Shown: piece by piece, positions 8,474-17,412 of the stretch
Layout: each line of letters begins with the position of its first letter
Numbering within the stretch: position 1 is the first letter of the stretch
Assembly (NCBI GenBank): GCA_002841885.1
Contig: PHBE01000022.1
Location: 1 to 55,785 of the forward strand
Origin: Deltaproteobacteria bacterium HGW-Deltaproteobacteria-18
Lineage (GTDB): Bacteria; Desulfobacterota; Desulfovibrionia; Desulfovibrionales; Desulfomicrobiaceae
Reading direction: 5' to 3'
DNA: 55,785 nucleotides
Made by a program: the position numbers and the translations under genes
Notes under the pieces: model-generated
Seen by the model: only the letters and a program-made list of their open reading frames with translations
What the model was told of the DNA's origin: nothing
Database searches by the model: none

Positions 8474-8590
8474 AGAGTTAGCTTGTTTTTTCCGCCTGCG
8501 CGTTCCTGAATGACCGCCGGGCGCACATTTTTCAACGCTTCGGCTCGCCCTTTTTCGTTACCCACCATCAGACGCACGAGTAAAACCATC

Positions 8591-9175
8591 ATGGCCACGG
8601 GACCGACAAAAAAAGAACTGCTACTCAAGGCTGCCAAGGAACTGTTCAGCGAACACGGTTATTCGGAAACGACGTTCAAGAAAATCTCGGAACGGGCCGG
8701 CGTGGCTCTTGGACTTCTGACTCATCACTTCGGCAACAAGGAAAAACTCTTCCTCACCGCCGGCCTCGATGTCGTGCACGAACTCGTGCTGACCATGCGC
8801 ACCAACCTGCAAGGCGTTCCCAATGGCCTTGAGGCGGTCCGCACCTTCGCCAAGACCTATTTCGACTTCGCCCGCAATCCGCGTCAGGACTTTATGGTTC
8901 TGGTGCGCTGTTCACCCTTCAGCGACCTGAAGACCGTCGAGGACAAGGACGTGATGATCCGCAACTTCTCGGAACTTTACGAAATCCTGGAAGAATGTGT
9001 GGAACGCGGGGTTCGGGACGGCAGCATACGCGATCTCGACCCTCACGAAACATCTGTCGTCGTTTTCTGCAACCTGGTCGGCGGCATCCGGCACGGCCTG
9101 CTGACTCCTTACGGAGACGAAGGTCTGTTCGAAGACATCGTTGAATTTGTCATTTATGGCCTAAAGGCCCGCTAG
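8591..9175 (+). CDS. TetR/AcrR-family transcriptional regulator
   Basis: The 194-residue protein has the TetR helix-turn-helix at about residues 8-55 (KELFSEHGYSETTFKKISERAGVALGLLTHHFGNKEKLF), with the usual YY/YHHF region reduced to THHFGNKE. The remaining alpha-helical part is a ligand-binding and dimerisation domain of normal size. It is expected to repress by binding a palindrome and to release it on binding a small molecule. The ATG at 8591 fits the family length, though no strong ribosome site precedes it; upstream in-frame starts would add up to 27 residues. It is divergent from the transglutaminase-like/cupin/cation efflux unit, its most likely target. Confidence 0.92.
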   Translation: MATGPTKKELLLKAAKELFSEHGYSETTFKKISERAGVALGLLTHHFGNKEKLFLTAGLDVVHELVLTMRTNLQGVPNGLEAVRTFAKTYFDFARNPRQDFMVLVRCSPFSDLKTVEDKDVMIRNFSELYEILEECVERGVRDGSIRDLDPHETSVVVFCNLVGGIRHGLLTPYGDEGLFEDIVEFVIYGLKAR

Positions 9176-9290
9176 ACGGACTCTTTGACCTGATTTTTCC
9201 AATTGGCCTTTTGCTCTGGCACGGTGTAGTGGGAACAAATCTCCCAGACACTTTATTTTAGCGCCCCCGCGGACGGTGCAGGAGCCGACC

Positions 9291-9624
9291 ATGTTTGAAA
9301 AAAGAAAATGGCCACGATTCGCATGTCTGGAATCCTGCCACATGCATCCCGGTACGGACAACGCCATGACGCGCCCCTCGCGGGTACTCAACTACAGCTA
9401 CAACGGGCTTCTGCTCGAAACGGACATGCCGCTCGGAGCAGGGCAATACGTCAAGGTCGATGTGCAACGACATCGACAACGTCCTCACCGGGATGGGAAA
9501 ACGCGTCGGGCGAGTGCGCTGGTGTACGACCCGGCCCGAAGAATTTTCAGGCTTCTTCGAGATGGGCATCGAGATGCTCGGCGGCGTCAGCGACGAAGTC
9601 TTCAGCTGGAAAACACCCCGCTAG
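9291..9624 (+). pseudogene. PilZ-domain protein gene with a frameshift
   Basis: The first frame from the ATG at 9291 reads a PilZ-like start (RKWPRFACL, then SRVLNYSYNGLLLETD and GQYVKVD) and then turns into low-quality sequence near 9461. The next frame from 9463 continues with a good PilZ second half (GKRVGRVRWC, FFEMGIEML, VSDEVFSW) and stops at 9624. Skipping one base around 9462 restores a protein of about 110 residues, the normal size of a single PilZ domain that binds cyclic di-GMP. The N-terminal motif is RKWPR rather than RxxxR plus NxSxxG in full form: NYSYNG is present. It is either a recent pseudogene, a sequencing error or, less likely, a site of programmed frameshifting. Confidence 0.75.
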
Positions 9625-9843
9625 ACGACTCGCAGGAAGGCAGCCAGAACGGCTCCACGGTTGCTGCAATCTTCAGTCAAAGCGCTCACGAATCTTTGAA
9701 GCCCTCTTCGGAGAAACAAGTGCTTGAGCTTGACGTCCTACACAGCTATGAGACCACCATCAATTCAACGCAAAGCCCGGGCATGGCCATGCACCGCCGA
9801 TTGAAGCATCATCTGGGCCATCGCCTAAACCGCATATGGACGT

Positions 9844-11253
9844 ATGACAAAAAAGAATCGACATAAAATCCACCGGCCGGCCAATCTCTCCCTGAAGCGC
9901 AAACCCGGGTTGTCTCGTCTCACCATGCCTTTCTTTGCATTCATGGGGGCGCTGGTCATCGGGGCTGCCATTTTTTTCAACTTCCTCGCTCCCAACGAAA
10001 CCCAGTCCAGCATCGACTGGAGTGCTCAAGGCATAACCACCCGCCACGAATACCAGCACCAGGACATTGAAGACGACGGAGCTTTCGCCGACCAGCAGCA
10101 AGAAGAGGAACTGCCTGAAGCATGCGCCCCGCGGGAACCGGAAATCACCCGCATGAGCGACACCATCAAGAGCGGAGATACTCCCTCGACGCTCCTGGAA
10201 GGCCACCTCGGGCTTTCCGAGATTTATTCCCTGTGCAACGAAAGCAGGGAATTCTATCCCCTGGACAATCTCAGGGCCGGCCAGCCATGGACCATGATCT
10301 ACTCCAACAAGGCCCTCATCGGCCTGGAGTATGAAATCGATTCCAACGAGCGGTTGGTGGTGTCCCTGAGCGATTCCGGATATGAATTCAAGCGCGAAGC
10401 CATCCCCTACGAGATGGAGACAAAGACCGTATCGGGAGTGATTGAAAGCAGCCTGTTCGGCGCGGTGACCGCCAGCGGCGAAAGCGAGGAACTGGCTCTC
10501 AGGCTGGGCAACGTTTTCGCGTATGACGTCGACTTTACGCGGGATCTGCGCACCGGAGACTCGTTCAAGATCATCGTCGAAAAAAAATTCAGGGAAGGCA
10601 AATTCGTCGGATACGGACAGCTCATGGCGGCCAGCTTCACCAACCAGGGGCAGACCTACCACGCCTACCAGTACACGGACAAAAAAGGCAACACCGCCTA
10701 CTATGACGAAAAAGGGCGACCGCTGCGCAAGGCGTTCCTCAAATCCCCGCTTCCTTTCACGCGCATTTCCTCCGGCTTCTCCATGAGCCGCATGCATCCC
10801 ATCCTGAAATACAGACGTCCGCACCAGGGCATCGATTACGCCGCACCCTCCGGAACCCCGATCAGCACGGTCGCCGACGGAATCGTGGCGCAGGCGGGCT
10901 CCAACAAATCCCAGGGTCGTTTCGTGCGCGTGATCCACAGCAACGGCTATGAGACCATCTACAATCATATGAGCAAATTCGCCAAGGTCTCCAAGAAAGG
11001 CGCCAAGGTTAAGCAGGGCCAGACCATCGGCTATGTCGGCAGCACCGGCTACGCTACGGGTCCGCACCTTGACTTCCGCATGAGGCAAAACGGCAAGCTC
11101 ATCAACCCGCTGAAGCTCAAGACCATGCCGGCCGATCCCATAGCCAAGAAGGAAATGCCGGCGTTCAATGAAGCCGTGGCCGCATACAGGGCGCAGCTCG
11201 AAGAGCCCGTCAAATCCGCCAGCCTGGAACCGGCTCCCGCATCCAATCCATAG
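9844..11253 (+). CDS. M23-family murein endopeptidase, membrane-anchored
   Basis: The 469-residue protein has a basic N-terminus and one membrane segment (about residues 30-50), so most of it faces the periplasm. The middle (about 100-300) resembles the OapA/LysM-like and second domains of MepM/YebA proteins, with the segment KSGDTPSTLLEGHLGL. The peptidase domain at about 310-420 has HQGIDYAAPSGTPI (zinc ligands His and Asp), GYETIYNHM and GPHLDFR. The last motif is HxD where most members have HxH. It should cut cross-links in peptidoglycan during growth or division. The ATG at 9844 has only a weak ribosome site. The gene is followed by a hairpin and by a convergent thioesterase gene. Confidence 0.9.
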   Translation: MTKKNRHKIHRPANLSLKRKPGLSRLTMPFFAFMGALVIGAAIFFNFLAPNETQSSIDWSAQGITTRHEYQHQDIEDDGAFADQQQEEELPEACAPREPEITRMSDTIKSGDTPSTLLEGHLGLSEIYSLCNESREFYPLDNLRAGQPWTMIYSNKALIGLEYEIDSNERLVVSLSDSGYEFKREAIPYEMETKTVSGVIESSLFGAVTASGESEELALRLGNVFAYDVDFTRDLRTGDSFKIIVEKKFREGKFVGYGQLMAASFTNQGQTYHAYQYTDKKGNTAYYDEKGRPLRKAFLKSPLPFTRISSGFSMSRMHPILKYRRPHQGIDYAAPSGTPISTVADGIVAQAGSNKSQGRFVRVIHSNGYETIYNHMSKFAKVSKKGAKVKQGQTIGYVGSTGYATGPHLDFRMRQNGKLINPLKLKTMPADPIAKKEMPAFNEAVAAYRAQLEEPVKSASLEPAPASNP

Positions 11254-11269
11254 CCCGGCTCGCCGGGCT
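11252..11269 (+). terminator. GC-rich hairpin after the M23 peptidase gene
   Basis: AGCCCGGC and GCCGGGCT form an eight-base-pair stem with a two-base loop directly after the stop codon. No T run follows, so termination would be weak; it lies between convergent genes. Confidence 0.4.
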
Positions 11270-11340
11270 TGTGCTCCGGCACGTCGCTCCCGGACAACGC
11301 ATTCCGCCATCATCCCGGGCCATGTTCTGGCCCGCCTGAA

Positions 11341-12102
11341 TCACAGCGCCGTGACCTGCTCCGGCGTTTCCGGATCCAGGCGCGCAAGACAAACCTCCCG
11401 TCCTCCTTCAGGATGACGCATCTGCAAAAGTACCGCGCCGTCCTCCGTCACGGCGTGCCGAACCTCGACCTTGTCCCCGTCCCTGACCTCTCGCGAATGG
11501 CGAATGCGCACGCGGCTAAAGGGGGTTTTCATGCCGAACAGACCCAGATGATCCGCAATCCAGTCCAGATAACGCAAGTTGTTCATGTGCCCCAGGGCGT
11601 CCATATCGCTCGCACGGACAGTGCGGATGTCCGAGAGGCAACCGTCCTGTGGTGTCTGCAATGCCGGCTGTGGCTGCCCGAAGACGGATGCCGGCATGAC
11701 CCCGGCCGACAGGTGGAAAAAGGAATCGGCCTTGCACGGACGTCTGCTCGCCAGATCCAGTCCGAGCCAGGCGCTGGTTCCAAGGGCGACCAGATGGCCG
11801 CTCTCGTCAAGAATGCGGTAATCGCGATGGCAGAGAATCCTTTCGGCCCGTGTGGGCCAGGTCAAGATCCGCAATGATTCCCCCAGGCCGGGACGACGCG
11901 ACACGTGCATGGCCTGTTCGCGCAGCACCCACGCCAGGTTCCTTTCGGCCAGCCGCTCCATGCCAAACCCGAGGCGCTCGGCGTGCCATCCAGCGCTCTC
12001 CTGGGCAAAACGGCACAGGGCCGCAAACGTTATCCTCCCGGTTGCATCGGAGTGGCAAAGCTGAATCTTCCTGTTTTGCTCAAAAATCATTTCTTCATTC
12101 AT
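11341..12102 (-). CDS. Acyl-ACP thioesterase
   Basis: The 253-residue protein has two hot-dog domains as in plant FatA/FatB and bacterial acyl-ACP thioesterases. The N-terminal half shows SDATGRITFAALCRFAQESAGWHAE and the C-terminal half shows DALGHMNNLRYLDW, which holds the conserved Asn and nearby active residues. It should release free fatty acids from acyl carrier protein. The ATG at 12102 is chosen; a TTG nine bases upstream is possible. No other fatty-acid gene is adjacent, so its place in lipid metabolism is open (membrane repair, lipid remodelling or chain release). Confidence 0.88.
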   Translation of the reverse strand: MNEEMIFEQNRKIQLCHSDATGRITFAALCRFAQESAGWHAERLGFGMERLAERNLAWVLREQAMHVSRRPGLGESLRILTWPTRAERILCHRDYRILDESGHLVALGTSAWLGLDLASRRPCKADSFFHLSAGVMPASVFGQPQPALQTPQDGCLSDIRTVRASDMDALGHMNNLRYLDWIADHLGLFGMKTPFSRVRIRHSREVRDGDKVEVRHAVTEDGAVLLQMRHPEGGREVCLARLDPETPEQVTAL

Positions 12103-12299
12103 ATCGATCAAATATCCCTATTTTTTATTAACTGGCGTTTTTTTGGAGGTCACATCAAATCTGCAGAATGGCCTCACGCACTCGGCCGGGGATGTGGACT
12201 TCATGTTTTTTTTCGCAACGCCCAAGGACCTCAGTTGCATGATCGACCAAAGATGCTTAGGAATGCAGTTAGATCAAAAACGAGATCCCATGAGTTCAT

Positions 12300-13262
12300 G
12301 TGCTTTTGTCACGCGTAAAATCCGGAGGAGCAGCCATTATCATATCCCCTTTTCCGATCAAAAACACGATCTTGATCGTTGATGACGAACCCGTCAACAT
12401 CAAGGCACTCGAAATCGTCCTGGGAGACGAGCACGATCTCGTCTACGCCACCACGGGAGAAATGGCCCTGGAAATGGCCCGCAAGGAACAACAGCCGGAC
12501 CTCATCCTCATGGACATCGTCATGCCCGGCCTGGATGGTTTTGAGGTTTGCGCCGAACTCAAGAAGGACGAAAGGACCCGCAACATCCCAGTGGTTTTTC
12601 TGACCGCCAAATGGGAGACCTGCGAAGAGGCCAAGGGTCTTGAGCTTGGGGCCGTGGACTACATACGCAAACCTTTCAGCCCTCCGATCATTCGTGCACG
12701 GATACGAAATCATCTGGAACTCAAGAGAAACCGCGACCTGCTCCAAAACCTCTCCACCCTGGATAGTCTGACCAACATCCCCAACCGGCGCAGGTTCGAT
12801 GAGATATTCGTCCACGAATGGACCAGGGCTCTGCGCACGAAATCTCCGCTGTCCCTGCTCTTCATCGATATCGACCATTTCAAGAACTACAACGACCTCT
12901 ACGGCCATGTAACTGGCGACAACTGCCTCAAGACCGTGACCCGGGTTCTTCAGTCCTCGCTTGGCCGCCCGGCCGACTTTCTGGCCCGATTCGGAGGAGA
13001 GGAGTTCATCATCCTGCTCCCCGACACAAGCGAGACCGGTTGCCTTCATCTGGCGGAGAACATTCGTACCGCTCTGAAGTTGCTGCATATCGACCACCAG
13101 GACTCGTCGGTCGCGGATTACCTCACCGTGTCCATTGGCGCGGTAACCTGCAACGATGTCGCGCAGAGCAACCGCGTCCAGCTTCTGGAAGAGGCCGACA
13201 AGCTGCTCTACCTGGCAAAACACGATGGCCGGAACTGCGTCAGGGCGAAAAGCCTGCCTTGA
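12300..13262 (+). CDS. Response regulator with GGDEF diguanylate cyclase domain
   Basis: A receiver domain (about residues 22-140 counted from the GTG at 12300, phosphoacceptor Asp near 72 in ILMDIVMPG) is joined to a GGDEF domain (about 150-315). The active loop is FGGEEF, intact, and the inhibitory I-site RPAD lies exactly five residues before it, so the enzyme should make cyclic di-GMP with product inhibition, like PleD/WspR. Phosphorylation probably promotes dimerisation. The start is unclear: a strong GGAGGA at 12324 precedes an ATT at 12336 by seven bases, whereas the GTG at 12300 has no ribosome site. No ATG exists in frame before the receiver. The frameshifted PilZ gene nearby could have been an effector. 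Confidence 0.92.
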   Translation: MLLSRVKSGGAAIIISPFPIKNTILIVDDEPVNIKALEIVLGDEHDLVYATTGEMALEMARKEQQPDLILMDIVMPGLDGFEVCAELKKDERTRNIPVVFLTAKWETCEEAKGLELGAVDYIRKPFSPPIIRARIRNHLELKRNRDLLQNLSTLDSLTNIPNRRRFDEIFVHEWTRALRTKSPLSLLFIDIDHFKNYNDLYGHVTGDNCLKTVTRVLQSSLGRPADFLARFGGEEFIILLPDTSETGCLHLAENIRTALKLLHIDHQDSSVADYLTVSIGAVTCNDVAQSNRVQLLEEADKLLYLAKHDGRNCVRAKSLP

Positions 13263-13352
13263 AAAGGCGGGCAAACTGACTTTGCATTCCGCCCTGATCA
13301 AGCTTGAAGTGGTCTAGATGCAAGGAATGACAATCATAACTTCGCGGAGAAT

Positions 13353-13877
13353 ATGATGGAACTTAAAGGAAAGAAATTCGTGTTGTTGGTTGAAACGCAG
13401 TTCAATGATCATGAATTCTGGTACCCCTATTTCAGACTCAAGGAAGCCGGAGCGCAGGTCGTGGTGGTCTCGGGCAAGGCCGGTCAGAGCTATGAGGGCA
13501 AATACGGAACGCCCGCCAAATCCGAAAAGACTCCGGCAGACATCACGGTGGCTGACTTCGCGGGGATCATTGTTCCTGGCGGATACGCCCCCGATCACAT
13601 GCGCAGGGATCAGAACACGGTCAGCCTGGTCAAGGCCTTCGACCAGCAGGGCAAGATCGTGGCGGCCATCTGCCACGCGGGATGGGTTCTCGTCTCGGCA
13701 GGCATCCTCAAGGGGCGCACGGTGACCTCCTTTTTCGCCATCAAGGACGATCTGGTCAACGCCGGGGCCAAATGGCGGGATCACGAGGTCGTCATCGACA
13801 GCAACATGATCACCAGCCGTACGCCCGACGATCTCCCTGCCTTCATGCGTGCCATTATTGAAACCTGCAAGGCTTGA
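13353..13877 (+). CDS. DJ-1/PfpI family protein
   Basis: The 174-residue protein has the class I glutamine amidotransferase-like fold of the DJ-1/PfpI family. The nucleophile elbow is AAICHAGWVL with Cys at about residue 107, the acidic residue partner is expected near Glu 14-21, and VPGGYAPDHMRRD matches the PfpI pattern closely. Members act as deglycases, chaperones or intracellular peptidases in stress; the exact activity is uncertain. Two ATG codons follow each other at 13353 and 13356, with GGAGA just upstream. It is convergent with the receiver-CBS gene, 24 bases away. Confidence 0.92.
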   Translation: MMELKGKKFVLLVETQFNDHEFWYPYFRLKEAGAQVVVVSGKAGQSYEGKYGTPAKSEKTPADITVADFAGIIVPGGYAPDHMRRDQNTVSLVKAFDQQGKIVAAICHAGWVLVSAGILKGRTVTSFFAIKDDLVNAGAKWRDHEVVIDSNMITSRTPDDLPAFMRAIIETCKA

Positions 13878-13901
13878 GGGCAATCGGGCTAAAGCGAAGG
13901 T

Positions 13902-14804
13902 CTAGCGACGCTGCAGGACCAAGCGGGCTATTTCGTGAAAGAGCTCCTGCTCGCGCACGACGCCCACAATCCTGCCATCCCGACTGACGGCCACGCGGCG
14001 GCGGTTTTCCGCACACAAAAGGTCGGCCACCTGCATCAGATTGGCTTCACTATCCACCACCGGGGGTCTTGGGTTCATGATGTCGCGCACGCATTTGGAC
14101 TCAAGGTCGCGAACCCGCGTATTGAAAAGTCCCTGCCAGAAAATTCCCGAATATTTTACGCCATGGTTCGTCGCGCCGTGCGTCGCCGAGATATAGTCCG
14201 GCAGAAGCGCCTCGATGAGGTTGCGCATGTTCAGCACGCCCACCAGATCTTCCCCCTCGAACACCAACACCGCGCGGTGGCCGCATTCCATGATCAGCCC
14301 CGTGGAAATGAAATTCTCCGCCGCGATCTTGAGGCGTTCTATGCCTTCCTTGACCGTGCTTGATGCCTGCACGCAGGTATATTCGTCGATGGGGATCATG
14401 AGCTCGGCAATGGTCCTCTCACGCTCCCGGGGTTCAGGCAGAGAACGAACGGCGTCATGAATACGGGCCACAAGGACTTCCACATCACAGGGCTTGCACA
14501 GATAATCAAACGCTCCGACCTCGAAAGCCCTTCGCGCAGCCCTCTCTTCGCCGTGGCCGGTAAGGATGATGACCTTGGTCTTTGGCTTCATGGCCAAAAT
14601 ACGCGGCAAGGCGTCGTCTCCGGTCAGCCCCGGCATCCGCACGTCAAGCAGGAAAACGTCGGGATTGGCGGTTTCCAGAAATTCCAAAGCCTGCTCGCCA
14701 TTTTCGACCAGACTGACCACAAAGCCCTTGTGTTCCAGAATCTTTGCCATCGTATCCCGAAAACGAGCTTCATCATCAGCGATCACCACATGCGGTCTGC
14801 CCAC
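13902..14804 (-). CDS. Response regulator with paired CBS domains
   Basis: The 300-residue protein has a receiver domain (residues 4-118, phosphoacceptor Asp54 in FLLDVRMPG, conserved T in ILTGHG and K in CKPC) followed by two CBS motifs (about 132-220 and 235-297: ELMIPIDEYTCV, VGVLNMRNLIEALLPDY, CVRDIMNPRPPVV, IVGVVREQELFHEIAR). CBS pairs usually bind adenine nucleotides, so this protein may join a phosphorylation signal to energy state. No DNA-binding domain is present. The start is GTG at 14804 behind AGGAGA. It ends a leftward unit of two kinases and three receivers. Its CBS part resembles the stand-alone CBS protein at 22014-22616, including the LxPDY segment. Confidence 0.92.
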   Translation of the reverse strand: MGRPHVVIADDEARFRDTMAKILEHKGFVVSLVENGEQALEFLETANPDVFLLDVRMPGLTGDDALPRILAMKPKTKVIILTGHGEERAARRAFEVGAFDYLCKPCDVEVLVARIHDAVRSLPEPRERERTIAELMIPIDEYTCVQASSTVKEGIERLKIAAENFISTGLIMECGHRAVLVFEGEDLVGVLNMRNLIEALLPDYISATHGATNHGVKYSGIFWQGLFNTRVRDLESKCVRDIMNPRPPVVDSEANLMQVADLLCAENRRRVAVSRDGRIVGVVREQELFHEIARLVLQRR

Positions 14805-14836
14805 GGCGACTCTCCTTGTATCTTCCTGTAAAAAAA

Positions 14837-15226
14837 TCAGTTATCAGAAGAAAGTTTCCACATCTCATAGGCCGTCTTGATCCTGTCAAGAAGGTGGCTC
14901 ATTTCTACAGGTTTGATCAAAAAATCAAAAGCGCCGCCGGTCAGACAGACCGCGGCATCGTCCGAAGTGGCATGTCCGGTGAGAATGATCACCTGCACGG
15001 CCGGCAGGCTGCCCTTGATTTCCCGCAGCACTTCCTGTCCCGTCATTCCGGGCATCTTCAAGTCAAGCACCACCACCTGGCATTTCTTTTCCTTGAGAAT
15101 GCCCACCACATCCCTGCCAATGGAACACAGCTCAACGTTAATACCCTTGCGCTTGAATATCTTGGCAGCGGTTTCCAGATAGCTTTCCTCGTCATCGACC
15201 AGCAGAACCCGCAATGCATCATCCAT
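14837..15226 (-). CDS. Single-domain response regulator
   Basis: The 129-residue product is a receiver domain only, CheY-like in size, with the acidic pair DDEE at residues 11-14, phosphoacceptor Asp55 (VVVLDLKMPGMTG), Thr in ILTGHA and Lys in LIKPVE. GAGGTGATT precedes the ATG at 15226; an in-frame start at 15313 would overlap the kinase gene and add 29 non-conserved residues. It follows the kinase gene at 15310-16989 by 83 bases and is the likely acceptor of its phosphate. With no output domain it must act by binding another protein or as a relay. Confidence 0.93.
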   Translation of the reverse strand: MDDALRVLLVDDEESYLETAAKIFKRKGINVELCSIGRDVVGILKEKKCQVVVLDLKMPGMTGQEVLREIKGSLPAVQVIILTGHATSDDAAVCLTGGAFDFLIKPVEMSHLLDRIKTAYEMWKLSSDN

Positions 15227-15309
15227 AATCACCTCTTCGTAAACTCGCATATACACTGACAGGCCGGGCCTTGCGAGAGAGACCGGCAAGGCGAGGCGGC
15301 TCTTCCCCC

Positions 15310-16989
15310 TCAATCCGCGGAAGATGAAACCCTGGGCAAGAGGAGAAAAAATGTCGAGCCCTGTCCCCTGATACTGGTAAAATCAAGAACCCCCTTCATG
15401 CTCTCCACTATGCCATGGCACAGTGACAGTCCAAGACCAGTGCCGCTCCCGGCGGGCTTGGTGGTATAAAAGGGCGTAAAAATGAGCTTCTGCTGATCCG
15501 CGCCGATCCCGCTTCCGTTATCCCTGATCTCGACACGCACCTGGTCGCTCCCTTCGGCCGAGCATGAGAGCACGATCTCTCCGGGCCTGACATGTGCGAC
15601 CTCGCTGACGGCGTACATGGCATTGTTGAGCAGATTGAGAAGCACCTGCTGCAAGCGGCCAGGATCAACATGCACAAGCAGACGCGAAGGAGGCATATCG
15701 ACCTGCAGGGCAATATTGCTCAGCTGGACCTTCTTTTGGATCATGGTCAAGACTTCAGGGATGAACTTGCCCAGGTCGATGTTTTGCGCCTCGGAGTTTC
15801 CCGCCCGGCCGAAACTCAAGATCGAATGGGTGATCCGCGCACAACGGTCGATCTGAAGCTTGAGCTGATTGATGCTTGCAGCCATCTCTTCCACGTCACC
15901 AAGAAAAGCGGCGTCTGATGCGGCCCTTTCCCGAAAATCCTGCAAAAGCATCTCCATGTAGGCCTGATCACTTTTCATTATCTGCAGGGGGTTGTTGATC
16001 TCGTGTGCAAATCCCGCAGCCATCTCGCCAAGTTCTGCCAGCCGTCCGGCACGGTACAGCTGCTCTCGCAAAGCCTCACGCTCCTCGTCGCGCTGACGCA
16101 ACATTTTTTCAACGTAGCCGGTCAGATAAAGCGACGAGAGGAAGACAACAATACCCGCGGAAAGCAGGGACATTCCCAAAAAAAGCGCGGTCGAGCCAGT
16201 CGCGCTGAAAACCGCGCCCATCTGTTTGCGCGCGGCCAGAATCCATCCGCCATGACGCAAGACAACGCTCGAATAGGCCGTGTCCGAACGCGAGTCATGG
16301 AATGCCGTCCCGACCCGCTCCATAAAGACATGTTCAACCAGTCCGCGCTCTCTGGTCAGAATCTGACCGCCGCTTCCGGCAATGACTTCTCCTTCCCGAT
16401 TGACGAGAAAAAGTTCTGAGCCCCCGTCGCGCACAGCCATGAGCATCTGGGCGAAAATTTCCAAATCAAGGGAAGCGCGCAGAATGAGCGGTTCATCGCC
16501 GGAATTTATCCGGAGTGCCAAAATACAGTGGGGAAGCCCCATTTGCCCCGAAATGACGGCACTTACACTGCTCCCCCTTTGCAACGCCTCATCCAGCCAC
16601 TTTCCAGGGACAATGTGAGTGCCGGTATAAACGCTAGGTCCCGCATATGCCTTCACCAGTCCGTCCGGATTGACCAGGGCAACATCGACAAGCCATTTGT
16701 GCTTGACGGAGAGCGTGTCAAAAACATCACGCATTACGGTGGAGTCTGGATACTCGGCCAGATGGACCTGGGCCATCGTCAGATCGCCCAGAAAATCATC
16801 CAGAAATACTTCGACGACTCGCGCGCTGCTTGCAGAAAGCAGGGTCAACCGGCCGAGCACCCCCTGCTGCACATGATCCCAAAAAAGATACCCACCCGTC
16901 CCAAGCGCCAGGAGCACGGGAATGAACGGCGCCAGCAGCATGGCCGCGAAAAAATTCCGCTTTATGGTTTGTCGTGTGTACTGACGCAT
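15310..16989 (-). CDS. Cache-type sensor histidine kinase
   Basis: The 559-residue inner-membrane kinase has a membrane segment at about 13-35, a periplasmic sensor of about 220 residues with the layout of a double Cache domain (segments like LVDVALVNPDG and FLVNREGEVI), a second membrane segment near 265-290, a dimerisation domain with phospho-acceptor His329 in FAHEINNPLQ, and an HATPase with N box LLNLLNNAMYAV, DNGSGIG and GTGLGLSLCHG. Cache sensors of this type bind small organic acids or amino acids. The ATG at 16989 is nine bases after the stop of the upstream receiver gene, so translation is probably coupled. Confidence 0.95.
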   Translation of the reverse strand: MRQYTRQTIKRNFFAAMLLAPFIPVLLALGTGGYLFWDHVQQGVLGRLTLLSASSARVVEVFLDDFLGDLTMAQVHLAEYPDSTVMRDVFDTLSVKHKWLVDVALVNPDGLVKAYAGPSVYTGTHIVPGKWLDEALQRGSSVSAVISGQMGLPHCILALRINSGDEPLILRASLDLEIFAQMLMAVRDGGSELFLVNREGEVIAGSGGQILTRERGLVEHVFMERVGTAFHDSRSDTAYSSVVLRHGGWILAARKQMGAVFSATGSTALFLGMSLLSAGIVVFLSSLYLTGYVEKMLRQRDEEREALREQLYRAGRLAELGEMAAGFAHEINNPLQIMKSDQAYMEMLLQDFRERAASDAAFLGDVEEMAASINQLKLQIDRCARITHSILSFGRAGNSEAQNIDLGKFIPEVLTMIQKKVQLSNIALQVDMPPSRLLVHVDPGRLQQVLLNLLNNAMYAVSEVAHVRPGEIVLSCSAEGSDQVRVEIRDNGSGIGADQQKLIFTPFYTTKPAGSGTGLGLSLCHGIVESMKGVLDFTSIRGQGSTFFLLLPRVSSSAD

Positions 16990-16998
16990 GGCTTCCCG

Positions 16999-17412
16999 CT
17001 AGCGAACTCCAGCCTCTTCGAACGCCGTGTAGGTTGTTTCAACTATTGTCTTCAAGGCCACAGGCTTGAGCAGATAGGAATAGGCCCCATACGCCATCCC
17101 GCGCAGGCCCATTTCCTCGCCCCCGTGCCCCGAAAGCAGAATGACCTGAATCTTGGGCCACGCGAGCTTGATCTCACGCAAGGTCTCGATTCCGTCAATT
17201 CCCGGCATCATCACATCAAGGATGACCACATCGAAATGTTCTTTGCCAAGCAGCAGCAAGGCCTCCTGGCCACTACCCACTCCCGCGACCTTGAACCCCC
17301 TGCGTTCCATGCGCTTGACCATGGTTTCAACGAAATCCTGCTCGTCATCGACCACAAGAACCGACGGGCCAGCTTGCACAGCTGCTATCTGTGAATTATT
17401 CCTTTCTGTCAT
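16999..17412 (-). CDS. Single-domain response regulator
   Basis: The 137-residue receiver has VDDEQ at about residues 21-25, phosphoacceptor Asp66 (VVILDVMMPGIDG), Ser in LLSGHG (where most have Thr) and Lys in LLKPVA. There is no output domain. Its ATG at 17412 overlaps the last codons of the kinase gene at 17396-19063 by 17 bases, a typical pairing of kinase and cognate receiver. It is followed after nine bases by the next kinase gene. Confidence 0.93.
   Translation of the reverse strand: MTERNNSQIAAVQAGPSVLVVDDEQDFVETMVKRMERRGFKVAGVGSGQEALLLLGKEHFDVVILDVMMPGIDGIETLREIKLAWPKIQVILLSGHGGEEMGLRGMAYGAYSYLLKPVALKTIVETTYTAFEEAGVR

Noticed and set aside
9210-9230. TGGCACG as a sigma-54 promoter before the PilZ gene
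   Set aside because: The -24 half is perfect but the -12 position reads AGTG instead of TTGC.
9760-11313. 517-codon open frame opposite the M23 peptidase gene
   Set aside because: The plus strand has the complete peptidase motifs and a membrane anchor; the antisense product has no recognisable domain.
12143-12382. Possible 79-residue protein upstream of the receiver-GGDEF gene
   Set aside because: It would start at TTG, overlaps the next gene, has a Cys/Arg/His-rich odd composition and no family resemblance. The GGAGG before it makes it not quite impossible.
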